Origin: Armatimonadota bacterium
Lineage (GTDB): Bacteria; Armatimonadota; Fimbriimonadia; Fimbriimonadales; Fimbriimonadaceae
Direction of reading: 5' to 3'
Length of the DNA stretch: 64,000 nucleotides
Assembly: GCA_025360125.1 (NCBI GenBank)
Contig: JANYCU010000051.1
Coordinates: 62,001 to 126,000 of the forward strand
Below are positions 8,620 through 17,759 of the stretch, piece after piece. How positions within the stretch are numbered: position 1 is the stretch's first letter; each line of letters starts with the position of its first letter. The notes under the pieces were generated by a model. That model was not told where the DNA came from. It saw nothing but the letters and a program-made list of their open reading frames with translations, and ran no database searches. The translations under genes and the position numbers were made by a program.

Positions 8620-9309
8620 TCAATCTTCAAACCCAAATCGATAACCAAAACCCCTTAGGGTGTGAATGGCTTTTCTCCCGCTGGCTCGTTCGAGTTTTGA
8701 CCGAAGGCGATAGACGAATACATCGAGACTGTTTGAATTGAACTCATCGTCATAACCCCAAACCGACTCGAAAAGCTGTTCTCGTTCGAGCACTCGCCCT
8801 GCGTTTACGGCAAAGTAGTGCAACAGGCGAAACTCGAGCGCGGTGAGGGCGATTTTTTGCTCGTCAATCGTAGCTGACCTCTGTTTTAGATCAAGCACAA
8901 GCGGCCCCGACCGAATTTGTTCCGCGTCCGATTCTTCTGGTTTGTATTCGGTCGTTCGTCGTAGACATGCTCGAATTCGCGCCAGGAGCTCTCGTGGTTC
9001 AAATGGTTTGGTCATGTAGTCATCGGCACCTACTTCGAGGCCTATGATTTTGTCGAGCAGGTCGCTACGGCTAGTTAGCATGAGAATGGGGAAAGTCCAC
9101 TTCATGCGAATTCGGCGGCATAGCGACACGCCGTCTTCATCGGGCAAACCAAGGTCTAAGATCAGCAGATCAGGGCACTGTTCGGCGATGTGCGTAAAGC
9201 CATCTTTCGCGTTATTCGCCCCTGTCACGGTGAAATTATTCGCCTCGAGCAGTTGGGTGAGGCTCGAAAGCAAGAATGGATCGTCTTCAACTATTAGTAC
9301 TTGGTTCAT
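8620..9309 (-). CDS. OmpR/PhoB-family response regulator
   Basis: A 229-residue two-component transcription regulator. The receiver domain (1-115) has the acidic pocket VEDD (residues 8-10), phospho-acceptor Asp52 in LLILDLGLPDEDG, Thr/Ser switch in LMLTSRSD, and the conserved Lys101 in DDYMTKPFEPRELLARIRA. The C-terminal winged helix (about 130-226) ends GRKAIHTLRGFGYRFGFED, the usual OmpR-type wing. It is encoded downstream of, and overlaps by 4 bases, its sensor kinase, so the two form one signalling pair. Targets are not evident; the nearest divergent gene is a pseudopilin at 11.1 kb. Confidence 0.95.
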   Translation of the reverse strand: MNQVLIVEDDPFLLSSLTQLLEANNFTVTGANNAKDGFTHIAEQCPDLLILDLGLPDEDGVSLCRRIRMKWTFPILMLTSRSDLLDKIIGLEVGADDYMTKPFEPRELLARIRACLRRTTEYKPEESDAEQIRSGPLVLDLKQRSATIDEQKIALTALEFRLLHYFAVNAGRVLEREQLFESVWGYDDEFNSNSLDVFVYRLRSKLERASGRKAIHTLRGFGYRFGFED

Positions 9310-10922
9310 TTTGCCCTCAGAAAAGTTACTTTCATGGTGGTGCCCTTGCCAGGTTCGCTATTGCATTCAATGGTGCCTTTGTGTTCCATGGCAATTTGTT
9401 TACAGCTGTAGAGTCCTAAGCCAAAACCGTTTGATTTTGTGGTGGCAAAAGGCTGAAAAAGTCGCTCGGTCATCTCTTTAGACATTCCTTCGCCAGTATC
9501 CGTGACTTGGAGAATCACCGATGAATCGGTATTCTCAATGGAAACTCGGACGCTACCCTTTGACCGAACGGCATTGAGCGAGTTGAGAAGGAGGTTGACA
9601 ATGAGGTGCTCCAGTCGACCTTCGTCACCCATCACATAGACTGCATCGGTTGGAACGCTTGATTCTAATTTGACCTTGGATATTTCAAATTGAGCCCCGA
9701 TCAGGCTAAGTACCTTTTCGAGAACACTCGATAAATCGAGATGCTCAAGCACGGCTTGGTGTGGCTTGGCATAACTCAGCAAACGGTGAGCCAACACATT
9801 AAATCGTCCAAGGGAGTCTCCGACGTAAGCAAGGGCCTTCTCCGGCTCATCTGCTCCAAGAGATAATTGGACATTGATCGAAGCCAGAATATTTCGGATG
9901 TCGTGAGCAATCGAGGCCGCCAGCGTTCCCGTAACCGCCAGCTTTTCACTTTGAATGAGCTGGTCTTGGGCCATCTTCAGTTCGACGCTTGTATCTCGTA
10001 GTCCAGTTTCGAGGCGATGAATCCTTGATTCCCGCTCAAGCTCAGTGCTGATTCTCATGGCTAGCACCGACAAAAAGTGAAGATCATCCGCGTCGAGGTC
10101 AACTTCTGACTTCGAGTCAAGAATGCACAACGTGCCGATCGCATGTCCGGAGAGATCAAAGATAGGGACCCCTGCATACCTGGTCAATCCGAGGGAAGCA
10201 GGAAAAAGTTCTTTCGCACTTCCGACCTCACGGGCATCCTGAATGATGACGGGTCCTTGTTCAGCGAGGCAGAATTGACAAAACGAATCGACTACGTAGT
10301 TTCCGGCAACATTGGGAGCGCCATCTGGAACTCCACTTACGGTATGAAAACGAAGAAAGTCATCATCCAAAATGGAAAGCATTGCCATGGAATCGTAATA
10401 TTTAGAGATAGCATCGACAATGACCTTCACCACTTTAGTTGGATCGTGGTCGAAGTGGAGAGCAATCTCACTGAGCGCAGCCTGAAATTTCCGCTTGCTA
10501 GCATCCGCACTAATATCCAGGAAAGTCCATAGACGGGCAATAACTGATTTATCCACATCGTGAACAGGGCCAGAATATCGCCTGAGAACCATGTCTGGAT
10601 TCTTGAGGATTAGTTCATCTTCTTGCTCGGTATTCGTGCTTTCATAGACTTGATCGAGGTTCTTTTGCCAGGATTCCAAGTCAACAATTCGGTGTCTAAC
10701 CATCTTTCGAACTGATTCAACATCGTTGCTGACCACGTCGCGGGTCGGAATGCCAAACAGCTCGCCGAATTTGCCGTTACAGATTAAGGACTGATGATTG
10801 AGGTCAGTCACCAGGACCCCATAGTCCACTGCCCCAAGAACCGCTCGCAGGGAGTGTTCTATTTCGAGCGGAAGGAGGTCCCGCATGCTTAATTGTTCCT
10901 GCCTCTCCGACCGTTTTCCCAC
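9306..10922 (-). CDS. PAS-GAF sensor histidine kinase
   Basis: A 538-residue kinase with no membrane helix, so probably cytoplasmic. Domains: PAS (about 20-140, AVDYGVLVTDLNHQSLICNG), GAF (about 150-297, including CQFCLAEQGPVIIQDAREV and YAGVPIFDLSGHAIGTLCIL), a short coiled coil (300-330), the phosphorylation helix with His340 in SIAHDIRNILASINVQL, and a HATPase (about 395-535) with N box LIVNLLLNSLNAV, G1 VTDTGEGM and G2 FGLGLYSCKQIAMEHKG. The frame opens with GTG at 10922; an ATG at 10886 with a distant AGGA is an alternative. It overlaps the regulator gene by 4 bases. The ligand of the GAF or PAS domain is unknown. Confidence 0.93.
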   Translation of the reverse strand: MGKRSERQEQLSMRDLLPLEIEHSLRAVLGAVDYGVLVTDLNHQSLICNGKFGELFGIPTRDVVSNDVESVRKMVRHRIVDLESWQKNLDQVYESTNTEQEDELILKNPDMVLRRYSGPVHDVDKSVIARLWTFLDISADASKRKFQAALSEIALHFDHDPTKVVKVIVDAISKYYDSMAMLSILDDDFLRFHTVSGVPDGAPNVAGNYVVDSFCQFCLAEQGPVIIQDAREVGSAKELFPASLGLTRYAGVPIFDLSGHAIGTLCILDSKSEVDLDADDLHFLSVLAMRISTELERESRIHRLETGLRDTSVELKMAQDQLIQSEKLAVTGTLAASIAHDIRNILASINVQLSLGADEPEKALAYVGDSLGRFNVLAHRLLSYAKPHQAVLEHLDLSSVLEKVLSLIGAQFEISKVKLESSVPTDAVYVMGDEGRLEHLIVNLLLNSLNAVRSKGSVRVSIENTDSSVILQVTDTGEGMSKEMTERLFQPFATTKSNGFGLGLYSCKQIAMEHKGTIECNSEPGKGTTMKVTFLRAK

Positions 10923-11110
10923 AACGACTTAAGATAGCGGTTTCTTGTGCGCAGAGTAAAGGGATTAGCGATATTGTGTAAATTTCGACTCAGTAAATAC
11001 TTGGCAGGCACCCATTAATAGTGGTCAGCCAACGTGAACGAGACATGAATGGTCGCAAAATACGGCATGAAACATAAAGACCTCGGAATCATTACCGATA
11101 ATTCCTAGGA

Positions 11111-11548
11111 ATGAGGCGGAAACGAGGATTTACGCTGGTTGAATTGCTGATCGTCATCATCATCGTGACGGTCCTGGCCAGCATTGCCATTCCAAAATTC
11201 TCCGACTCATCAATTAGAGCCAAAGAGTCTCGCTTGAAGCTCTTTCTGCGTTCGGTGAGGGATGCAACCGATCGCTTTCATAATGACACAGGTTTGTGGC
11301 CCCAAAGTACTGATCTGCTCACCGGAGCAACGCCAACTCAAGGCATTGATGACAATGCAATCCTCCGGCCGATCACTGCAGCCGACTATCACGGCCCCTA
11401 CTTCAATCAGGAATCCTTTGCAGTTGGTATTTCCGGAATCACCAGCATCACGTACGTTAACTTGACGGGTGGCGCACTGAAAGTCGGGTCATGGAAGGTT
11501 ATCAGCTCTGCGACCGCTTCGGACGGAACCGCCTATACCACCTGGTAA
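11111..11548 (+). CDS. GspG-like pseudopilin
   Basis: A 145-residue prepilin: basic leader MRRKRG, then FTLVELLIVIIIVTVLASIA and IPKFSDSSIRAKESRLKLFL, with the Glu at +5 of the mature protein. The length and the segment VRDATDRFHNDTGLWPQSTD, followed by YFNQESFAVG, resemble the major pseudopilin of type II secretion (GspG), which has a short N-terminal helix and a small beta domain. It stands alone, divergent from the sensor kinase and closed by a terminator directly downstream. No prepilin peptidase or secretion ATPase is nearby. GspG-like versus a generic type IV pilin-like protein cannot be settled. Confidence 0.85.
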   Translation: MRRKRGFTLVELLIVIIIVTVLASIAIPKFSDSSIRAKESRLKLFLRSVRDATDRFHNDTGLWPQSTDLLTGATPTQGIDDNAILRPITAADYHGPYFNQESFAVGISGITSITYVNLTGGALKVGSWKVISSATASDGTAYTTW

Positions 11549-11550
11549 AC

Positions 11551-11586
11551 AAAAAAAAGGCCCTGCAATGACTGCAGGGCCTTTTT
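11551..11586. terminator. Bidirectional terminator between the pseudopilin gene and the ribosomal operon
   Basis: Eight A residues at 11551-11558, a perfect 9-base stem GGCCCTGCA (11559-11567) and TGCAGGGCC (11573-11581), loop ATGAC, then five T residues (11582-11586). The T-run ends plus-strand transcription from the pseudopilin gene; the A-run is the U-tract for transcripts of the minus-strand ribosomal operon, whose last gene rplE stops at 11599. Confidence 0.9.
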
Positions 11587-11598
11587 ATGATTGACTCT

Positions 11599-12198
11599 TT
11601 ACTTCTCTCGAAGTGGAAGTCCCATTGCTTTGAGGAACACTCGGGCTTCTTCATCGTTCTTTGCAGTGGTGCAAATCACGATATCCATACCGCGGATTTT
11701 GTCAAAGTTATCGTATGGAATTTCAGGGAAAACCAATTGCTCTTTCAATCCCATGGCGTAGTTGCCTCGACCATCGAATGACTTCACTGAAAGACCCTGG
11801 AAGTCTCGAATTCTCGGGAGAACGACTGATGCGAGTCGATCGAAGAAGTGGTACATTCGATCGCCACGAAGGGTGACCTTACATCCAACTTTCATACCTT
11901 CTCGGAGTTTAAAGTTTGAAATCGCTTTAGTTGCAACAGTTGAAACTGGCTTTTGACCAGCAATGATTTGCATATCTCGAAGGGAGTTTTCGAGGTTCTT
12001 GCTATCCTTGTCGGTTGAACCTGTGCCCATGTTAATGACGATTTTGTCTAATTTCGGAATTTGCATCACGGACTTATATCCGAACTGCTCCTTCAACTTA
12101 GGACAGACTTCTTTTGCATACTTCTCACGAAGACGCGGTTTTGGCAACTTGCCTGTTGGGCCCGTTGCGGCTGCTTCTACTTTTTCTTTTCTTGCCAT
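11599..12198 (-). CDS. rplE: Ribosomal protein L5
   Basis: A 199-residue 50S protein that binds 5S rRNA and the central protuberance. Conserved stretches: [100 protein letters not shown] and [21 protein letters not shown] ~20-residue N-terminal extension rich in Ala, Lys and Pro precedes the core. It is the last gene of this operon: in most bacteria rpsN and rpsH follow, but here a terminator lies 12 bases after the stop. A 52-base gap separates it from rplX. Confidence 0.97.
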   Translation of the reverse strand: MARKEKVEAAATGPTGKLPKPRLREKYAKEVCPKLKEQFGYKSVMQIPKLDKIVINMGTGSTDKDSKNLENSLRDMQIIAGQKPVSTVATKAISNFKLREGMKVGCKVTLRGDRMYHFFDRLASVVLPRIRDFQGLSVKSFDGRGNYAMGLKEQLVFPEIPYDNFDKIRGMDIVICTTAKNDEEARVFLKAMGLPLREK

Positions 12199-12250
12199 AA
12201 TTCTTCATGCCTGAGTTCTGACCAGGCTGTCATTTACCGTGGCTTTCGCC

Positions 12251-12652
12251 TTACTTCGATTCTGCGTCTTTGATGGTTTGACCGCTCTTCTTCGCATAGC
12301 GAACAAGCTTGTCTCCCTCTTTCTTTCGCCCAAGTCGGCTTGGTTTGCCAGTCTTGGGGTCGAGTACCATGACGTTTGAGATGTGGAGAGGAGCTGGAAT
12401 CGCAATTCGAGCACTCTTTTCACCCTGATTTTTTGCTTTGCGGTGCTTGATAACCGTATTCAACGGTAGCGGCTGCTCGGCATTTTCAGGATTCTCCTTC
12501 AAGACGATGACCCGGCCTTCTTTGGCGCTAACCGCGGCAACGAAGCCTTCTTGGCCCTTGTCTTTTCCGGCGATGATCATAACCTTGTCGCCTCGGCGAA
12601 TCTTGAGTTTGATCGGATTTGCTAATCTTTTTAAATCTGCTTTGGTTGGCAT
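12251..12652 (-). CDS. rplX: Ribosomal protein L24
   Basis: A 133-residue 50S protein, an assembly initiator that binds near the 5' end of 23S rRNA. The KOW motif region is visible as KLKIRRGDKVMIIAGKDKGQ followed by EGFVAAV; later KHRKAKNQGEKSARIAIPAP and SNVMVLDPKTGKPSRLGRKK match the family core. The C-terminal tail (YAKKSGQTIKDAESK) makes it longer than the usual ~105 residues. Its ATG overlaps the rplN stop by one base (TAATG), which suggests translational coupling. Confidence 0.96.
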   Translation of the reverse strand: MPTKADLKRLANPIKLKIRRGDKVMIIAGKDKGQEGFVAAVSAKEGRVIVLKENPENAEQPLPLNTVIKHRKAKNQGEKSARIAIPAPLHISNVMVLDPKTGKPSRLGRKKEGDKLVRYAKKSGQTIKDAESK

Positions 12653-13023
12653 TACAACACCTCTGGAGCGAGCGAAACAATCTTCATGAAGTTCGCATCG
12701 CGGAGTTCGCGAGCAACTGGGCCAAAAATACGGGTCCCTCGTGGCTCATTGTTGGCGGGGTTGATGACCACGCAGGCGTTTTCATCGAATCGAAGGGTGC
12801 TGCCATCTGCTCGGCGGCAAGCTTTCTTCGTTCGAACGATAACGCATCGTACGACATCTCCCTTTTTGACGGGCATGTTAGGAGTTGCGGTCTTAACTGC
12901 GGCTACGATGAGGTCACCGACGCCACCGTATCGAGGTTGAGAACCTTTTAGTACGCGAATACACATGACTTCGCGTGCTCCTGAGTTATCTGCTACTTTT
13001 AATCGTGAGAATTGTTGAACCAT
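12652..13023 (-). CDS. rplN: Ribosomal protein L14
   Basis: A 123-residue 50S protein of canonical length that bridges to the small subunit near helix 44. Core motifs: [60 protein letters not shown], then [20 protein letters not shown] and [12 protein letters not shown] 99-base gap with a UUCG-capped hairpin separates it from rpsQ upstream, one of only two sizeable gaps in the operon. It is directly followed by rplX. Confidence 0.97.
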   Translation of the reverse strand: MVQQFSRLKVADNSGAREVMCIRVLKGSQPRYGGVGDLIVAAVKTATPNMPVKKGDVVRCVIVRTKKACRRADGSTLRFDENACVVINPANNEPRGTRIFGPVARELRDANFMKIVSLAPEVL

Positions 13024-13093
13024 TTTTGTTCAGTAAGTTTCCTTTTCAGAGGCCATTCAGAACTTTCGTTGAGCGGAGGCTTGAAGTCGAGTT

Positions 13094-13113
13094 CTCCGAA
13101 CCGAAGTCCGGAG
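13094..13113 (-). promoter_or_regulatory. UUCG-capped RNA hairpin in the rpsQ-rplN gap
   Basis: Read on the minus strand: CTCCGGAC, TTCG, GTTCGGAG. This is an 8-pair stem (one G-U pair) closed by a C(UUCG)G tetraloop, an exceptionally stable RNA fold. No T-run follows, so it is not a terminator; processing, mRNA stability or protein binding are possible roles. Confidence 0.6.
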
Positions 13114-13122
13114 AAAATATTG

Positions 13123-13392
13123 TTATTTGACCTTTTCGATGATCTGGGTGACTCGCCATCGTTTGTCTTTCGACAACGGGCGGGTTTCCATAATCTCTAC
13201 GCGGTCTCCTTCATCGCAACCAATAAGGTCGTGCGCTTTGAACTTTTCAGTTCGAATAACGACCTTGCCGTAGAGAGGGTGCTGTACCCGTCGCTCGATT
13301 CGAACGACTACCGTCTTTTGCATTTTATTGCTCACGACGATCCCTACACGGGTTTTACGGTTATTGCGAGGCTCTTGCGTTTCTGCCATCAA
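13123..13392 (-). CDS. rpsQ: Ribosomal protein S17
   Basis: An 89-residue 30S primary binding protein. After a short extension ([11 protein letters not shown]) the family core is plain: [76 protein letters not shown]. The start overlaps the end of rpmC by 4 bases. It is followed by a 99-base gap before rplN. Confidence 0.97.
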   Translation of the reverse strand: MMAETQEPRNNRKTRVGIVVSNKMQKTVVVRIERRVQHPLYGKVVIRTEKFKAHDLIGCDEGDRVEIMETRPLSKDKRWRVTQIIEKVK

Positions 13393-13595
13393 TTGGTACC
13401 TCGGTTCTTTTCACTTATGACTGTCAGGATTCGAGCGACGTTGTGTCGTCGGATCTTGAAGCTGGCGATATCAGTTAACGATCGGAAAGCGAGGTCTCGT
13501 CGAGCTTTGTACATTGCTGCTTGCTCGGCGGTAACCATTTGCTCCAAATCGGCAACTGATTTATCTCGAAGTTCTTTAGCTTTTAAGTTCTTCAT
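13389..13595 (-). CDS. rpmC: Ribosomal protein L29
   Basis: A 68-residue two-helix 50S protein located at the peptide exit tunnel. The pattern [20 protein letters not shown], then [20 protein letters not shown] and [17 protein letters not shown] matches L29, including the C-terminal arginine-rich helix that begins with the RRxIARxLTV-like motif. It lies 15 bases after rplP and overlaps rpsQ by 4 bases, in the standard order rplP-rpmC-rpsQ. Confidence 0.95.
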   Translation of the reverse strand: MKNLKAKELRDKSVADLEQMVTAEQAAMYKARRDLAFRSLTDIASFKIRRHNVARILTVISEKNRGTN

Positions 13596-13610
13596 GTTAT
13601 TTCAGCGCCG

Positions 13611-14102
13611 TTATTCGGCTGCTTCCTCCTTCACTTCTGGCGTGTGATAGTTTCCGCCAATATTGTTCTTTCTCAGTTCTTCCTCAAGATCCGCTTTCGA
13701 ATAGAACTTGCATCGCATTGGCATCTTATAGATGGCCAATCGCATGGCTTCTTTGGCAAGCTCAACCGTGACTCCGTCCATTTCGAACAAGACTCGGCCT
13801 GGCTTGACAACAGCTACCCAGCCTTCGATACCTGCTTTACCCTTACCCATACGGGTTTCGAGTGGCTTCTTGGTATAAGACTTTTGCGGGAAGATTCGAA
13901 TCCAGACCTTTCCACCTCGTTTAATGTGTCGGGTCATGGCAATTCGAGCTGCCTCGATTTGTCGGCTTGTCACCCAAGCTGGTTCCATGGCGACAATGGC
14001 ATATTCGCCAAAGTCAACGTGGTTTCCTTGGGTTGACAGTCCCTTCATTCGACCACGGAACATTTTCCGTCGGCCTTCTTTAACTCGTTTTGGCATCAAC
14101 AT
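13611..14102 (-). CDS. rplP: Ribosomal protein L16
   Basis: A 163-residue 50S protein near the A site and the GTPase centre. Conserved text: [20 protein letters not shown], then [60 protein letters not shown] and [20 protein letters not shown]. The C-terminal ~20 residues ([18 protein letters not shown]) make it slightly longer than usual. The ATG overlaps the rpsC stop by one base. Confidence 0.97.
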   Translation of the reverse strand: MLMPKRVKEGRRKMFRGRMKGLSTQGNHVDFGEYAIVAMEPAWVTSRQIEAARIAMTRHIKRGGKVWIRIFPQKSYTKKPLETRMGKGKAGIEGWVAVVKPGRVLFEMDGVTVELAKEAMRLAIYKMPMRCKFYSKADLEEELRKNNIGGNYHTPEVKEEAAE

Positions 14103-14941
14103 TAGCTTTCACTTCCTTCAGTGGTAACTTCTGCAACTGGAGCTATCGGAGCGTCTGCAACTGCTTCTACAGCGGCTGGAGCATCTTCAGCTTTTGTCGC
14201 AGCAAAGGCCTTCTTTTCAGGTCGATCTGCGAGGGCCTTCTTTCGTGCTTCTTCTTGTTGAGTCTGCACAATTTGATCAAGCTCTCGAAGTCGCTTCTCA
14301 GGAAGCACTTCGCCTTTATAAATCCAGACTTTACATCCGATGATTCCGTAAACCGTATGAGCTTCGGCAAAACCGTAGTCGATGTCGGCTCGGAGAGTGT
14401 GAAGTGGGATCTTTCCGGTCTTATCTCCTTCTGATCGAGCGATTTCTGAACCGCCCAATCGTCCGGAAACCAAAATCTTGATTCCACGACCATTCAATCG
14501 AGTGACACGAGTCATTGCTTGTCGCATGGCTCGTCGGTGACTAATTCGCTTCTCAAGCTGCGCGCAAACGTTTTCGGCAACGATCTGAGCATCAAGCTCA
14601 GGCTGTCGAACTTCGCTGACGTTGACTTGAACGACCAACGTTTTGTCGGTCTTTCGAACTCGTCGGTTCAGGGTATCGGTCAGTTCGTCAATTCCCTTTC
14701 CTCCGCGGCCAATGATTGCTCCTGGTCGGGCAGTAAAGATGTTGACTTTAAGTCGGTTAGCTGCTCGTTCGATTTCGACTCGACTGACATTACCGAGCCC
14801 TACTCGTCGCTTAATGTACTGTCGAACGTCGTGATCAAGCTTGAGAGCTTCGGCGTATCCTTTTTTCTTGTAGAACCAGTGGCTGTCGTGGCCTCGAATG
14901 ATGCCAACACGCAGACCAACTGGATGAATTTTCTGTCCCAT
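14102..14941 (-). CDS. rpsC: Ribosomal protein S3 with an acidic C-terminal tail
   Basis: A 279-residue 30S protein at the mRNA entry site. The N-terminal domain starts [20 protein letters not shown]; the KH domain carries [17 protein letters not shown]; the C-terminal S3 domain includes [12 protein letters not shown] and [20 protein letters not shown], then [12 protein letters not shown]. The core ends near residue 215. The remaining ~60 residues form a low-complexity Ala/Glu/Pro tail ([20 protein letters not shown]), similar in style to the tail on L22 next door. Its start and stop each overlap a neighbour by one base. Confidence 0.97.
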   Translation of the reverse strand: MGQKIHPVGLRVGIIRGHDSHWFYKKKGYAEALKLDHDVRQYIKRRVGLGNVSRVEIERAANRLKVNIFTARPGAIIGRGGKGIDELTDTLNRRVRKTDKTLVVQVNVSEVRQPELDAQIVAENVCAQLEKRISHRRAMRQAMTRVTRLNGRGIKILVSGRLGGSEIARSEGDKTGKIPLHTLRADIDYGFAEAHTVYGIIGCKVWIYKGEVLPEKRLRELDQIVQTQQEEARKKALADRPEKKAFAATKAEDAPAAVEAVADAPIAPVAEVTTEGSES

Positions 14942-15519
14942 TAGTTTGTGGTCTCCTCGGAGGCATCTGCCCCTTCTGTCACGGGTGTTTCCACCGCTTC
15001 AACGACTTCGGTATGAACCTCTGGTGCAACCTCTTCGGCAGCAACCACTTCTTCGGCTGGGGCCGCCATTACGACTTCCTCTGCTTCAGTTGCTTTTGTC
15101 GGAGCCTTCTTCTTTGCCACCTTTACGGGGCCAAAAGTTGGTCTCGGCTTTGCCTTTGTACCGTGTGGCTTGACTTCAGCCTTTGGTTCATATTCTTCAA
15201 CGACCACTGTTATGTGGCTCGTCTTTTTAACAATTCGATTCGCTCGTCCCATAGATCGGGCTTGAATTCGCTTGAGTCGTGGGCCTTCGTTGACCTCGAT
15301 TCGAGCAATCTTCAATCCTTCTGGGCTCAAGTTGTTATTCTCAGCTGCGTTTGCGACCGCAGAGTTAAGAACTCGTCTCAAATAGAATGCACCTTTGCTG
15401 GTGTGGAATCGAAGCTTATGCACGGCCATAATGGCAGTCATTCCCTTCAATTCGTCGGCGACGATTCGAACCTTTCGAGGTTGAACTCGGACATATTTTG
15501 CTGTTGCGCTTACTTCCAT
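14941..15519 (-). CDS. rplV: Ribosomal protein L22 with a long acidic tail
   Basis: A 192-residue 50S protein; its beta-hairpin lines the exit tunnel. The core (about 1-112) reads [60 protein letters not shown] and [18 protein letters not shown] placed the start at the ATG at 15519, not at the longer frame opening at 15618, because GAGGAA lies just before it and 10 bases separate it from the rpsS stop. Residues ~113-192 are a Lys/Pro then Ala/Glu/Val-rich tail absent from typical 110-residue L22 proteins. Confidence 0.95.
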   Translation of the reverse strand: MEVSATAKYVRVQPRKVRIVADELKGMTAIMAVHKLRFHTSKGAFYLRRVLNSAVANAAENNNLSPEGLKIARIEVNEGPRLKRIQARSMGRANRIVKKTSHITVVVEEYEPKAEVKPHGTKAKPRPTFGPVKVAKKKAPTKATEAEEVVMAAPAEEVVAAEEVAPEVHTEVVEAVETPVTEGADASEETTN

Positions 15520-15529
15520 AGTTTCCTCG

Positions 15530-15817
15530 TTATCGGAGCTTAACTCCTCGCTCAGGGATTCCACCTTGGTGGCCCTTATAGGTTCTCGTTGGAGCAAATT
15601 CTCCGAGTTTGTGACCAACCATATTTTCGGTCACAAAAACAGGAACGTGCTTTCGCCCGTCGTGAACCGCAAATGTGTGACCAATCATATCGGGAATGAT
15701 CGTTGATCTGCGACTCCATGTTTTAATTAGATTTTTTGTATCCGACTGATTCATCGCATCCACCTTTTTCATGAGGTGATCATCGACAAAGTAGCCTTTC
15801 TTTAATGATCTTGCCAT
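15530..15817 (-). CDS. rpsS: Ribosomal protein S19
   Basis: A 95-residue 30S head protein of canonical length. It shows [20 protein letters not shown], then [40 protein letters not shown] and [13 protein letters not shown]. It contacts S13 and the A-site finger in ribosomes of known structure. A 97-base gap containing a GNRA-capped hairpin separates it from rplB; rplV follows after 10 bases. Confidence 0.97.
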   Translation of the reverse strand: MARSLKKGYFVDDHLMKKVDAMNQSDTKNLIKTWSRRSTIIPDMIGHTFAVHDGRKHVPVFVTENMVGHKLGEFAPTRTYKGHQGGIPERGVKLR

Positions 15818-15882
15818 TTATTTTCCTGTGTTAACCTTCGCCTGAACTTTTCCAGAACGGGCAGTGCACTAGGAGTTGTCCA

Positions 15883-15898
15883 GTCCCATTGCTGGGAC
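15883..15898 (-). promoter_or_regulatory. GNRA-capped hairpin in the rplB-rpsS gap
   Basis: On the minus strand GTCCCA, GCAA, TGGGAC: a perfect 6-pair stem with a GCAA tetraloop. There is no T-run after it. It lies in the second of the two large gaps of the ribosomal operon, so a processing or regulatory role is possible but unproven. Confidence 0.5.
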
Positions 15899-15914
15899 CG
15901 AACGAACTCAAACT

Positions 15915-16748
15915 TTACTTTTTGTTACGTCTCCTAACAATGAAGCGATCCGTTCGCTTATTGCTTCGAGTCTTCTGACCAAGAGCCTTGTTGCCCCAAC
16001 GGTCAACAGGTCCTTTCTTTCGTCCGACTGGCGACTTCGCTTCACCACCACCGTGCGGGTGGTCTCGTGGGCTCTTTACAACACCACGAACGTGAGGCTT
16101 GCGACCAAGATTTCTGGCTTTTCCAGCTTTACCGAGCGATTCGTTTTCGTGCTCAGCATTACCGACTTCACCGACCGTTGCTCGGCAAGTGTTGTGAACC
16201 ATTCTCATTTCGCCTGACGGCATTCGAAGCGTAACGTACGTTCCTTCTTTAGCCATTACTTGAGCAGATGTACCAGCGGACCGGACCATCTGACCGCCTC
16301 GTGCAGGCTGAATCTCAACGTTATGAACCAAAGTACCCAGGGGGATGTTTTGGAGTTCAAGGCAGTTACCCGGTAGGATGTCTGCGCCTGGACCGCTCAA
16401 AATCTTTGCGCCTACCTCAAGGTTTCTTGCCGCAAGAATGTATCGCTTTTCGCCATCAGTGTAGTGAAGGAGGGCGATTCGGCACGTTCGGTTTGGATCG
16501 TATTCGATCGCGGCTACTTGTGCAATTACGCCATCTTTCTGTCGCTTAAAGTCGATGATTCGATATCGTCGCTTGTTTCCACCACCACGGTTTGCCATCG
16601 TGAGACGGCCGTAGCTGTTTCGACCACCTGATTTTGTCAGGGGTGCAAGCAAGGACTTTTCTGGCTTCCCTTTCGTTACTTCCGAGTAGGTCGAAACGGA
16701 CTGGAACCTTCGTCCTGGCGATGTTGGTTTTAATCTTACAACTGGCAT
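15915..16748 (-). CDS. rplB: Ribosomal protein L2
   Basis: A 277-residue 50S protein needed for subunit association and peptidyl transfer. Visible: [80 protein letters not shown], and the C-terminal signature [20 protein letters not shown], with the conserved His that lies near the peptidyl transferase centre. Canonical length. It starts one base after the rplW stop codon. Confidence 0.98.
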   Translation of the reverse strand: MPVVRLKPTSPGRRFQSVSTYSEVTKGKPEKSLLAPLTKSGGRNSYGRLTMANRGGGNKRRYRIIDFKRQKDGVIAQVAAIEYDPNRTCRIALLHYTDGEKRYILAARNLEVGAKILSGPGADILPGNCLELQNIPLGTLVHNVEIQPARGGQMVRSAGTSAQVMAKEGTYVTLRMPSGEMRMVHNTCRATVGEVGNAEHENESLGKAGKARNLGRKPHVRGVVKSPRDHPHGGGEAKSPVGRKKGPVDRWGNKALGQKTRSNKRTDRFIVRRRNKK

Positions 16749-16749
16749 A

Positions 16750-17091
16750 TTAGACTCCGTAATCCTCCAGCATCTGACCTACCGCCAACGTGATAATGGC
16801 TTTCTTACGATCTGGCTCATAGCCAGTGCTCTTACCACGTCGTCGCTTTTTGCCGAGAACCTTAATCGTTCGGACTGAGGTCACGTTAATGCCTTCGCCC
16901 TTCTTCTTTCCATCGTTATAAAGCGCTTCAATAGCCGCTTTGATTTGAATCTTGTTCGAATCCTTCTTGACAATGAATGTGTATTTGCGAACAATCTTCT
17001 CTTCGTCTTTGATCTTTGGATCGCCGTACGAAAGAGCGACTGACTTTTCGGTCAAGTGAGGAGCAACAATGATCTCGTAAGGATTAATCAT
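16750..17091 (-). CDS. rplW: Ribosomal protein L23
   Basis: A 113-residue protein at the exit tunnel and a docking site for trigger factor and SRP. The core reads [60 protein letters not shown] and [11 protein letters not shown]. The insert between the first two elements ([14 protein letters not shown]) makes it a little longer than the usual ~95 residues. Its ATG overlaps the end of rplD by 4 bases. Confidence 0.96.
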   Translation of the reverse strand: MINPYEIIVAPHLTEKSVALSYGDPKIKDEEKIVRKYTFIVKKDSNKIQIKAAIEALYNDGKKKGEGINVTSVRTIKVLGKKRRRGKSTGYEPDRKKAIITLAVGQMLEDYGV

Positions 17092-17759
17092 TTAGCCCAA
17101 ACCTCCTCGATGCGGCTGAGCGCATCTTTTACGATCACGACCTTATGAGCGACCAATACGTCTCGAGTCGAGAACGCCTGGGTCTTCGGTCCTTCTTCAC
17201 CTTTCTTGACGCTGGCTGGAGCAGTTCGCAGCTCAACGGTCTTCAGGTTCCTAAAACTCTTTGTCATAACGTCGTCGACTTCAGTCAAGATGACCAAAAC
17301 TCGTCGCGTATCGGCCAATCCAAGGGCGGTAAGGAATGCAATTGCATCCTTCGTCTTTGGTGAGCCGAAAGCGATCTTGTCAACAACAGTGACGTTTCCG
17401 GCTTCGAAGTGCATAGCCAACGCACTCAAGATAGCAGCTCGCTTCTCTTGCTTGTTAACCTTCTTCGAATAGTCCCGAGGCTTGACCGCAAGCGCCATAC
17501 CACCGTGGGCATAGTGCGGAGCGCGGATCGTACCTTGCCGAGCGTTACCTGTCTTCTTTTGCTTGTAAGGCTTTCGACCACCACCACGTGTTTCACTTCG
17601 TGTCTTGGCGCTCTGCGTTCCTTGTCGTGAGTTTGCTTCTTCAGCAACGACTGTTCGGTGGATAGTTGTGTGGCTAGCGTTGATGCTAGTCAAAGCTGCG
17701 CTTAGATCGTGCGATCCAACTTTCTTACCGGCTTTGTCTTTAATTTCGATAGCAGCCAT
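17088..17759 (-). CDS. rplD: Ribosomal protein L4
   Basis: A 223-residue 50S protein whose extended loop reaches the exit tunnel; in Escherichia coli it also represses its own operon. Motifs: SRQGTQSAKTRSETRGGGRK, PYKQKKTGNARQGTIRAPHY, then GGMALAVKPRDYSKKVNKQE, KRAAILSALAMHF, and the C-terminal Rossmann-like part ending RDVLVAHKVVIVKDALSRIE. One-base overlap with rplC upstream and a 4-base overlap with rplW downstream. Confidence 0.97.
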   Translation of the reverse strand: MAAIEIKDKAGKKVGSHDLSAALTSINASHTTIHRTVVAEEANSRQGTQSAKTRSETRGGGRKPYKQKKTGNARQGTIRAPHYAHGGMALAVKPRDYSKKVNKQEKRAAILSALAMHFEAGNVTVVDKIAFGSPKTKDAIAFLTALGLADTRRVLVILTEVDDVMTKSFRNLKTVELRTAPASVKKGEEGPKTQAFSTRDVLVAHKVVIVKDALSRIEEVWAK

